Source: Ectocarpus siliculosus (lineage: Eukaryota; Sar; Phaeophyceae; Ectocarpales; Ectocarpaceae). Taken from it: DNA of 64,000 bases. The translations under genes and the position numbers were made by a program. The stretch covers positions 726,454 through 790,453 of the forward strand of contig FN649747.1 of assembly GCA_000310025.1 (NCBI GenBank). The letters are read 5' to 3'. Below the pieces are notes generated by a model, which was not told where the DNA came from, searched no databases, and saw only the letters and a program-made list of their open reading frames with translations. This document shows positions 21,885-31,988 of the stretch, in pieces; the first letter of the stretch is position 1, and every line of letters starts with the position of its first letter.

Positions 21885-24389
21885 ATGAAACTGCAGGCGC
21901 GCCGAACCCCTACCAAGCGAGCGGCGAAGACGTACGAACGGCCCGGGCTGTCAGAGGAGGAGATCGAGGAGATCAGGGAGGCGTTCAACCTGTTCGACAC
22001 GGACGGGTCGGGCACGATCGACCCCAAGGAGCTCAAGGCGGCGATGCAGTCCCTGGGATTCGAGGCTAAGAACCAGACCATCTACCAGATGATCAGTGAC
22101 ATCGACAAGGTGATCACCTCCCGTATTTTGGACAAGCAGCTACACCGTCAGTGCAGTGTCGGTACGAAACGTGTGCGTACCACTTCTTTTGTTTTCAAGT
22201 GTTATTGGGGAGATGCTTGTAGTTGAAACACAAGAATGACTGTTGGGAGCTGCTCCAGGTGATGCTCATGGATATGCGTTGAATTGAAATCAAGTATTTT
22301 CTGTGCGGATTGAGAGTATCCTGCTGGATGCTGGACTTGGTTTCTCCACGAAGCGTTTGCTCGGCGACATCATCAAGGCGGGAACCAATGCCGACAGATG
22401 TGGTTGTTGTGTTCTGGGTGTGCCTCGATGATGGAAGTATGAATGTTTTCTCCGTATCGACAGCAGTGGTCGAGGGCGCGAACACCACCCGTGGTAGTAC
22501 ACATGAATTGCTGATGATACTAGAGGTGGAGGATTGATTGGGCGGAAGACGATCAGATCCCTTCACGATAAGTACAATGTACGGGGCCCGTATTTATGAC
22601 ACGTCAATGTCGGGTCCAGGTTTGCAAGCATTGAGGGGAAGGAACAAGGATCGCGGACAGGCGTGAAGAGGAAAACGAAAGGGGGGGGGGTGGGGAGGGG
22701 CAGGAAGATTGGAGCACGCGAAAGATCCATGTGCTGGCCATCGCCAACTGAACCACTGCCTATATGGCTTCCGTAGAAATCTGTCACTGGTGTTCTCTCA
22801 TGCCTCGGTGTATTTTTGGAGATTTTTCAAATTCAAACCAACCCCGGAAGGCGACAGGAGTCGTCCCGGTGAACGCTGGATTGTCTCCGGGTTACGCTCC
22901 GGGTCTCTCATAGAAGCGTGCGAAAGCAGCAGCCCCATAAATACGGCGTGCCGCATGTGGAACGCTCCTCCGACCGAGTCCTTCGCCCTAGACGTACCCC
23001 CCCCCCCCCCCGACNNNNNNNNNNNNNNNNNNNNNNNNNNNNNNNNNNNNNNNNNNNNNNNNNNNNNNNNNNNNNNNNNNNNNNNNNNNNNNNNNNNNNN
23101 NNNNNNNNNNNNNNGGGAGTTTTTTCCGGGGTTCCCCCCCGGTTTTTTAAAAAAGGGGGGGAAAACCCCCCCCCCCAAAAATGGGGGGCCCCCCAGGGGA
23201 AAGGTTCCCCCCCCGGATTTTTTCCCCCAAAAGTCCCCCCCCCCCCCCCCCCCCCCCCCCCGTGTTTTCGTGAGACGTCTCTGGCTCGCTCGACGGCGAT
23301 AATTTCCTGCCGTCGGTGCTTCCCCGCCAAGGTGTCCCGCATCAAAGGAATCCCTGACCGAAGCGAAGGGGCGACGTGATGCTAGGCGCCCTCATGCCTG
23401 CACCTCTGTCAGCATTTCAACAGAATATAATCGAAAATTAAAGAAAGGCGTACCTGTTCGAGATATAACCAGAGGTGAGGGGGATGGGTTGCATTCACAT
23501 TCCCCTGCCACAACCCACCTCCCAACCCCGGCATCTCCGCCACTATTATTATTATTTTTTTTTTTTCGGCAGGACGGCTCCGGCTCGATCGACTTCGAGG
23601 AGTTTCTCAACATGATGACGGCCAAGATGAGCGATAAGGACACGCGGGAAGACATCAACAAGGTGTTCAACCTCTTCGACGACGACCAGACGGGACACAT
23701 CACCCTCAGGAATCTCAAGCGCGTGGCGAAGGAGCTGGGAGAGACGATGTCAGGTGAGTTGAGAGGATGGCCGTCGGATGATGTTTTCAGCGCCGTGAGC
23801 CGGCGGGTGTGGGAGGTGGGGTGCACTCATAGCCGTGCATGTCGTAGCCGTTAGACCATTGGCCTCGCATCTCTACAAAGCCTTTGGGGGAGGGGGAGGC
23901 GTACCGTTGTTTTGCGTGCGCTGGCGGTTAGACCATTGACCACGCGTCCTCGAGACGACGGAGCCTTGTACCCCTGCGGCGAAGGGGCGTTTTGAGAGAG
24001 ATATCGAGTGCCTCGGGCGTCACGCCACTGTCGGCCTTAGTCCATGCCGGGCGTTTGCTGATACGGCACCTGCGTTTCACGAGGTTATCAAGGAAACAGA
24101 GAGAACGAGAGTACTCTGCGATGTTCGAAGATATTGTGAGCCGTGTGACCAAGATTGTGAGCGTTGCACGCTACCTAAATAGGGGTTACCGCCAAATCGG
24201 TTCTCAGGCGTACATGCGGCCGTACACGATGGTGACCTCCCACCCCTCCCTGAACCTTCCTCCCCCCCCCCCCCTGCCCCCGCAGACGCGGAGTTGCTGG
24301 AGATGATCGAACGAGCAGACACGGACCAGGACGGAGAGATCAGCGCAGAAGAGTTCTACTCCATCATGACCAAGAAAACGTTCACATAA
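21885..24389 (+). CDS. Centrin (EF-hand basal body/centrosome protein)
   Basis: Three exons, 21885-22109, 23573-23753 and 24286-24389, give 169 residues, the usual centrin length. The N-terminus is short and basic ([16 protein letters not shown]), followed by [17 protein letters not shown]. The four EF loops are [12 protein letters not shown] (canonical), [12 protein letters not shown] (split at intron 1, canonical), [12 protein letters not shown] (position 12 is Asn, so weak) and [12 protein letters not shown] (canonical). FLNMMTAKM and RVAKELGE are centrin-typical and argue against calmodulin. The C-terminus is MTKKTFT. Centrin acts at basal bodies and centrosomes, which brown algal zoids and cells use. 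An ATG at 21840 would add 15 residues. Intron 1 contains the N gap, but no coding sequence is missing: the exons join in frame. Confidence 0.93.
23015..23114. other. 100-base N gap
   Basis: Exactly 100 N, the usual placeholder for a gap of unknown size, inside centrin intron 1. Confidence 0.98.
23115..23262. other. Low-quality homopolymer flank of the gap
   Basis: The sequence right of the gap is almost only stretched homopolymers (T6, C7, A6, G7, C13, C31 and similar). This looks like degraded read ends rather than real DNA. Confidence 0.8.
23816..23890 (+). repeat. Dispersed GTTAGACCATTGG repeat, copy 2
   Basis: A G-rich lead, then ACTCATAGCCGTGCATGTCG, TAGCCGTTAGACCATTGGCC and TCGCATCTCTACAAAGCC. 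It matches about 16-72 and 58107-58172. A shorter relative (GCGGTTAGACCATTGACCACGC) lies at about 23926-23947. Confidence 0.8.
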
Positions 24390-27004
24390 TTGTTTCTGTT
24401 ACGCATCGTGTCTCGTTTACTTGCTATTTCACCATTGTCGAATCTGCTTTTCAGTGCCATCATTGTATACAGAGCGCGGATATGTGGCATAGGGTTATTC
24501 CTCTGCAATACAGCGTTTCGTGCAGAATAATAGCTTGTTCGCAACGACGAAATTTGCCGTTGCTGTGTATGCGTTCGCTGAAAACTACGTTAAAAACGAC
24601 GCTAGGTAGGAGCTTGAGGAGAAAGTCTTATCATTGGCAGCCATGGAGGAGAGAAGAGAGGTTAAGCCGGCTCGCTGTACGCCCATGCCACTTGTCTTGT
24701 ATTTCAGGCGCCGAAAAGCAGCGAGAGGCCCGCTCAAGGGCCGCCTCGAACTTGGGCAATTGCTTCCTTGGTTTTCGATTGGGGACGGCCGGGTCTTTTT
24801 TGCAGTTAAAACGCCATATCGATTCCACCCGTGTACATAGGCTGTAGTTGTTGGCCTCGGGGTTGTCCACACGCGTCTTGACCGCCGAGTATAAACGAAT
24901 TAGATCGCCGTCGACAGGGTGCAACCAATTTTTTGCTGGGATCATTTTTTTGGGAACGGCCGCCGGTGGACGCCGCTTCTTCTGTCGATTTGTCGCGTGT
25001 CGCCAGGCTTGAAGTATTCGCCACCCCTACCTTCTAATTGCGGGGGGGGGGGCAACTCTCGTGCCCCGACAATAGATGGAGGAGTGTTCGGCGGACAGCA
25101 GTATTGTGTGGTGGCGGTATCCTTGCCCGTACTCTGCATGGGTGTGTCCAGCGAGCGTTCAACCGTGTGCTTTTCCCACCTGCTTTTTTTGTGTGGACAG
25201 AGGAGAAAGAGAGTATTTCTGCTCGATGGGCTTTGCCACTGCTTTTGCCAATCGGAACGACCACGTGCTTGTGTCCTGTTTGGAATGGTGGGCCGTCCCG
25301 GTGTTCTGCACCAAACGCTCTTGGCACGCATACTAGTCATCGACCGTTACGTTGCCCAATCGGAATGACGGGGCGCCCCGCAACGGTGCGGTTACATTTC
25401 CCGCATATGCCGTACTGTCACGGGGATTTTGAACCCTACTGCCGTGTACCAGAAGAGGCTGGTCATCCTCTCCGATGGCGCACTCAAGCGCCAGGCAAGC
25501 AACAGAGGAGATTTTTGCGGAAGAGAGAGATTCAGTGTAGAGGTCAGGCCGTTAACTGAATCCGAAGACGATAGGCACAATGCGACCAACAAAGGGGGCA
25601 GCGTTGGTGCCCGGTGCTCGAGTTCTCGAGTATTTGGACTCCGGATGCACCAAAAAAAAAAATGGGGGCTGGACCAGCATCATCCCGAGCTTCATGGACG
25701 GGCTGAACTTAGACAGTCTCAGCACACCACGGCATGCACACATATCTCGAACAACCGGAAACAACCAAGAAGGCACGCAGCGGCACGCATGCCACTGACA
25801 GTCATATGCGCGGTGCAGAGTGAAGCCGATCTTCCCCCCGAACCGTTTCTGCCGGACAACATCAGGTGGTGTGGCAGCGGCACGACTCACGAGTTGTTGC
25901 AGGAACGGGGCTTCCCACTCATCACTGAATGCGCTAAATCGCACTCAGCGAGCCAACACGGAATGAGAATCAACCGCTATCCAAGCCAAGGGCAGCGAGA
26001 AAAAGAACATGTGGCGTGCAGTTTCAGATTGGTCAACAAATCTGAGCGTGATCCAAACGCGGCTGGCTGCACCGTGCGGCAGAAGACTTGAGAGCCTAAC
26101 ATCTTCTCGGCAAACGCTGGCTCCCCCCCCCCCCCCCCCTAAAATGCAAGCGCCTCTCCTCTGGTCTCCAGGCGGTTACTTGCTGCCTGCTGGTCGCGAT
26201 TGATACTCGTGATGTTTCCTTACGTTCTACCGCCGCTTGCTGTACTACGTGCATGATCATGTGGACGGTAGCGTCCCAAAACAAAACTCAGGAGAAGCTA
26301 CGGGGGGGGGGGGGCGAAATGCGGAAAAATTTTAGGGCCTGATCCAATAGGCTGGCATCTCAGCACAAACAACTTACGTAGCGTGAGAAAAAACATAAGG
26401 GTAAGGGTAGCACAGCAAGTTCGATATGGCGACACAATACCCGAAAAGTAGCATAAAGCGAATATTTCCACGTCGAGGTCGGTCTGACGGGCGGGTTAAA
26501 AACTGACACCAGCGATGTGACATGTCCAAATTGGTCGCGACATTTTCATGAAAAAAAAATCGAGCAACTGTCTTACTTAGTGGCTCCGGCAAACTCATAA
26601 TAGAGCGAAACCCCGCGCTCAAAAATCGAAAAATCAGAGGGCAAACGAGCGCCAGGTAGCAACAGAACACATACGTACCTCAACCAGATCAATTGGACAC
26701 CAGGCACATGCGAAGCAACACCAACCAACAACCAACAAAACACGGTACAAATGACGAGCCAATAAAGGTAGCATGACCTAGCAACGTAGTTGACCCTTTC
26801 GAGCGTAAACCTTCTCGACAACAAACTCAAAAACAACACGGAACAAGCTGGTCAGCCCCTAGAAAGTTGCACAAAAATCGACATGGTATAGAAAAAAAAT
26901 CGGAGACTTCCCTCTCGTTCTCTCTCTCCCCCTTCCTGTCTCAGGGTCTTGTGGCTGCTCGAGGTCCGTGCGGTACAGTATATGGGAGGTGGCCTAGGCT
27001 CCCG
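24390..27004. other. Gene-free stretch
   Basis: Homopolymer runs occur near 25041 (G), 26126 (C) and 26301 (G). The longest frame (25429-26091 plus, 220 codons) has no recognisable domain, no coding-like composition and no splice partners, so I do not call it. Confidence 0.45.
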
Positions 27005-29005
27005 CTACCGGCCCCGGGGCTTTTGGTTGATGAGGACGTAGGCGAACACGATAAGTGCCGCCACCTTCCAGCCCCCGAAAAGCACCTGAAAACAGACAGT
27101 GGGACAGAGGGGTATGTACGTTGAGCGCGCCGTCTACTCTGAGAGATCCAAAGATGGAATACGCGCGAGCAACCAAAATCGTGGCAACTATTTAGGCTGC
27201 CGAACCGAGAGATTTTTCCCCGCGCCAAGAAGCAAGACTAGGCGTGCGCATACAAAGCGGTAAGACCGCCGCACACCGCCTATTTTAGCACGGCTTTTCC
27301 GACCCTCTTTTTTTCCCCGACCATTCCGACGACGGTGATTTTAGAAAGGTGTCATGTTGAGCTTTCCTTAGACGCGTCGGTCGGCCTTCAAAACCTCTTG
27401 GTTATGGATGGAGCAATCGAGCTTTGAAAGTCTGTCTAGGGTGAGGGTGATGGCCGGCTAGTTTGAGGGTTCCTAAGTTCTGGTGTTGCGACAGAAAATT
27501 GACCGAGGAGACATGGGCAACTTCGTGGCCCCCCGTACCTCTCTTTTCCTACGGTGTAATAGGCAGGTGGGGGGTATGATTATTTGCTTGCTGCAAGTTC
27601 CCGAGGATTGGCGGGCATTGTACATAAGATCGGCGTGGGCGTGCAAGACCGCGAGGCACTGCAGTGGAAAAAAATCGCCGCGTGATTCATGCTGTTAGCA
27701 CTAATGGACCAGGGCAGACGGGGATCGGGGATCGGGGGGCTTTCCCTGCCGAGCTTCAGCAAATGCTACGAGACACAGGTCACAGCAACCCTTCCGACCT
27801 TGCACGCAGCGGCGGTCGAGGTGACGTACGAATAGAGGCTGGCACCCCGCGTGGGTTTTGTCGCTGTACAAATCATTGCTCCAACAAGCACCACCAAAAA
27901 CAACCACCAATTACAACATTAAGGGCCGGTATGGCGCGCGTCTGCTTCGGGGCATATGGCTACAGACTGATGGAGCTAGCAGCAGCAGCAATATCAGGAG
28001 AAGATTCTCTCAGGAGAAGATTCTCCAGTACTCACCACCAACGCAGCAATCATGAGATAGACGAAGGGGACCTGTTGCTCCTGTACGCCCAGTGCGCCGG
28101 GGATGGTCACGGTTCGCCCCTGAACTCCTATCATCTCCGCCAGTTTGTCCAGGGGTCCCGTCGACGCTCCTGCTCCTCTTCCCCCAGCTGCTGGTCCCCT
28201 TGTGTGGGTGGAGAATGAGCGTTGAATCGTGCGCACAGCAGTGGGGAACAAAATAGTCGGCTGTGCGCGCGAGAATTGACCAACACAGTGTCGGTTTTGG
28301 TCGGGGTTTACAAACCACTGTTTAATTTAAAGCAACGCTCATGGTAGCGGCGGGCGATGATAATGTTTTCTTGGGTAGAGAGTAGGTGCTCGCTGTGGCT
28401 CGCTTGGGCAAGGAGGTACTTCAAGGCATTCCCACATCGGACTACGACATCTCGAGACAGTGAGGAGGTGGCATGCTTTGGGCTCAAAGGCACTCTACGG
28501 AAGGAATTCCGCGCATGGTTAATGCTTTGACTCAGGTCATTTGTGGCTGGCTGGTCTCGAAGAGTATGAACGCAACGCAAGACTCTGATGTTTGCGTAGG
28601 GGCAATACACTCATAAGCCTTGTCTGGCAAGATCGACACCTCGAAATTCTCTTCAGCCCAACTCGCTCTCGAACCACAGCACCAGATGTTCTACATACCA
28701 GCTAGCGGCGTTTCCCAAAGGCATCACTGCAAATGATGGGTTCACAATGTAGACGGTACACGGTATGACATCGATTACCTTGCACCCCCGCCGGTTGCTT
28801 CTGCAGTAGATGGCGGGTCAAGGAGGGACGCAACGTGGCCGTACCCTGCCCTTCCTTGTCCCCCGCCTCCTCCGCCTCCCCCTCCTCCTCGCCGCTGCGG
28901 TCCGGCGACTCGAGGGTCATCGTCGCTGACGATTTCCCCATTTATGATTCTCACTTTGGACACCCGTGCGAGCGTGTGGGTATGTGGTGATAGTCGTCGG
29001 TGCAT
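27005..29005 (-). CDS. FAM241/DUF4605-like small membrane protein
   Basis: Three exons joined in phase, 29005-28779, 28198-28036 and 27085-27005, give 156 residues. The conserved part of exon 1, VRIINGEIVSDDDPRV, resembles the start of FAM241B-type proteins (a V-R-I-x-x-x-G-E-I-V-x-D-D-D-P-R pattern). A Gly-rich linker follows, then two hydrophobic segments near the end (VPFVYLMIAALVV and GWKVAALIVFAYVLI) and a short basic tail, NQKPRGR. In animals the family is a small endomembrane protein of poorly defined role. The ATG at 29005 gives about 17 extra residues before the conserved start, so an unseen upstream exon is possible. The exon 1 donor could also lie some 60 bp upstream within the exon. 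Confidence 0.6.
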
Positions 29006-30265
29006 CGAGGGAGGGCAAGATGAGGAAGAGAAAACGAGCGCAGATCTTCGGGGTGTTGTGTACAGATGGGCGGTCGATTGGATATTTTGGCTGCCAACGT
29101 AGGAACAATGATGCTGCTCCTCAGTCACCGTGATCGTCGGGCAGCAACATGCATTGCGTCCTGATGGCACCCAAACATAGTAGTACAGGAAAAGTAGGGC
29201 GCTTCTTCGGCATGAATCGAGAGATATCAGAGAGAAACCGGGAAGAGAGTAGCGCGCATAGTAGCGCGAGAGGCAGACAGGCAGACAGGGCAGACAGATC
29301 GATGACTGCTGTACGCATAGGTAGCAACACGCGGTTGAAGACAAAGAATGCATTAGCAATACAGAGAGCGAGGTGCACAAAGAGGCGCAGAGAAAGAGAG
29401 AAAGAGAGAGAGACAGTACTAGAGAGGCGGTACTAATGATAGAGCTGACGGTTGCAAGCGGGACGCGCACGGGCCGGACGAGCACGCACCTGCCAACCTG
29501 ACAACGAACCAGTACAACATCGTACCAGAGGTAGCATACTTTTTGGACACAAAAGCTCACGCCACGCCATCACACCATGCCCAGAGAGACACGTGTCACA
29601 TTCTTGTTTCCTGGTGCAAATGTAGTATAATTTCTGTTTCGTGGGACACATGCCATTGATATGGTTTTCCACGTGGCGGTACCGATGTTGCAACGAACAC
29701 AGAGGTCCGTCCTGCGGCGGTGCTGAGTGTCACAATTAGACTATAATACGTACGCGAGAGCCGGTGAACTGAAACTTCGGGGATCGCCTTCCTTTGTCGT
29801 GCCCTCGTACACAATACGTCAAAATCTTGCAACCAAAGAGCACACCCTCACCCATGACCGACGAGCGAAGAAGCACAAGCAACGCACAGAGCGCAGAGCA
29901 CAGAGCGGCGAGTGGTGTCCCTGTAGCCGTAGCGCGCCCAACAGCAAATGCCGAGCTCTACGAACCCGAACCCTGCCGCAGATGGAGTTGCATGCGGGGA
30001 TGCGGGATGCGGGGATTTGGTTCAGGCGGCGGAATTGCCAATGGTTTGGCGAAACGTCACGGGACTGTCGACCGTCTATCTCGCTCCTCGCTCCTTACTC
30101 CTCTCTCCTATCTCCTATCTCCTCTCACTCCAAAGTCCACACCAGCGTTCACTCCTTCACTGCTCTCATATCGCCCACCCTTGTCGATGATCGTCAGCGG
30201 CGCGTGCAACGCCCCGTGCGATAGTAGAGGTGGGGTGGTGAGACGAAAAAAGCGTTGACTACAGC
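29006..30265. other. Divergent intergenic region between the FAM241-like and TIR-EH genes
   Basis: It contains a GA-rich microsatellite around 29387-29415 and CT-rich tracts near 30090-30130. It should hold the promoters of both flanking genes. I cannot point to defined promoter elements. Confidence 0.45.
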
Positions 30266-31988
30266 ATGGGAGCCGGCGCGAGCAATGGCAATGTCAGCTG
30301 GCACGATGTGCGGGACATGTCACCTCCTGAGCTCGCCGACTTTGTGAGAAACGAATCCAACTCTGCCTAGAAATATGTGGTCATGTCTCATGGCCGAGTT
30401 CAGCTTCATCTGAATTGATCGTGTGAAGTATCATAAGCGTCCCCTCAAATGCAATATGGAGTAGTGTACAAAGACACTTCTTATGTAGTCTATAGCCCCA
30501 AGCTCGCACAGTTCGGAATAAGTCGGAGGTTGCTGCGCACGTATGCATACCGCGTACAGCCGACGTCGAGCCATGGCCTCGTGTGCTGTGGGGGAAACAT
30601 GCTAAGGTACCCTGCACCCTCAAGATATTATCGCTGCTGTCACATGCTACCGAGCGATTAGTCATCTGCCATCCAAGCACACGCTGTGTTGAATCCCTTA
30701 TCTGCAGATGGCACAAACGTGCGATTCGAGCTTCACGAAACACTACCAAGCCATCATCGACAACGCCGTGGGGGGTGGTATCGTGTGTTCCTTGGGAAAA
30801 CAATCTCTGCGGACGTTCTTGACGGACATAAACATCACGCTCAAGCCGCAGCAGGACTTCATAATTGAAGGTCTCGACAAGCTGAACAAAACCACGGAAG
30901 TCGCTGTGGCCGCGCTGGAGGAAAGTGGGTCCCCCTATAAGCACACTGTCGTTCGGAACTTGAGGACACACAACGCAGCGTACGTTACCTTCACCAAGGT
31001 GCGGTTTGCGAACAAATATTACTCTGGTCGATTCACTTCCAAACGTGAGTCATTGTCAGTTCTGCTGCAACACTGGAGTGTGCGCGCTTGTGGCGTACCT
31101 CCTGCAGCAGTCAGATACAGATACACACGGAGTTTACTGAAACCTCGTCAAATGATCCTGGTACTTGCAACTTGTGGAGGGAAGGTGTTCGGGAGCGACA
31201 AGCATAGTCGCTTATTTTGGGCAACGGTCAAACTGTAGAGCAAAAATACATCGAGCCCTCGCTTTGGACTTTTGCGCGGACGAGTGTCGTACACGACACT
31301 GGTGTAGCAAGTGAAAGTTGACCGTAGGGGTCAGCGGTTGAGCACATTCCTTCACCTCCCGACAACTATCAGCCCCTGGTGTCTGATGTGAATGGTTTGT
31401 TTCTCTGGACAATGGGCTTTCAGGAGGGAGACACATTCCGTGGCGCAACCAAATTCGCCAAGGGCCTTCGAAGAACCATCGGTTCCGCATGGGATCCACC
31501 AAATGTGCCGGTGAACATCCGTTTGCGAGGCAGCGGCAGTTTGGGAGTCACCGGTGGGCCGCTCCTGCAAGAGGTACACTACAAGGCCCAACCGGCGCAT
31601 CTCCCCACCACCCATGTCATAGGCGTGCATATTCAATGGGAACGTTTATCCTGACATATATCTGTCGTTTGCTGTACCTTTGTGAGAATTTCACCATGTC
31701 CCGGCAACAACTTTTCGGAAAATGTACTCAACCTATCGCTATGTCGAAGTCCGCAGGTCTCCATTGCGTGATCACTACCTGATTCTGGTTGGTCTCCATT
31801 TGATGTTCAAACAGGTGGCGCAATCGCTGAATATGGTGTGGCTCATTTCCGCCGGAAGCCTTGAGGACCCTTTCTGTCTTATGGAGGTGTGCGCGGCAGT
31901 GCGGCAGGGAACTCCGGTGCTGCCTGTTCGTCTCGCGGGGGCTGGAATGCGGCCCCTTAACATACCGATCTGGACCTACTCGATCCAG
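30266..31988 (+). other. Myristoylation-type N-terminus, SAM-like and TIR domain exons
   Basis: Exon 1 encodes MGAGASNGNVSWHDVRDMSP: Gly2 and Ser6 match the N-myristoyl-transferase pattern, and W-x-x-V followed by a helix opens a SAM-like fold. It continues in exon 2 (YQAIIDNAVGGG, LRTFLTDINIT, FIIEGLDKL). The TIR domain starts about residue 110 (AAYVTFTK), with helix FAKGLRRTIG, strand VPVNIRLRG, and NMVWLISAGSLEDPFCLMEV followed by GTPVLPVRLAG. Glu197 (codon 31884-31886), in FCLMEV, falls where plant TIRs and SARM1 carry the catalytic Glu. The BB-loop region is divergent. Confidence 0.65.

Noticed and set aside
23816-23890. A true tRNA gene in the GTTAGACCATTGG repeat
   Set aside because: No complete cloverleaf and no B box could be drawn; only D-arm-like similarity is present.
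21885-24389. Calmodulin as the identity of the EF-hand gene
   Set aside because: The basic N-terminal extension, [17 protein letters not shown], the degenerate third loop and a 169-residue length fit centrin better.
25429-26091. 220-codon plus-strand frame
   Set aside because: It has no domain, no repeat or signal features and no splice context. Its length alone is not enough in moderately GC-rich DNA.
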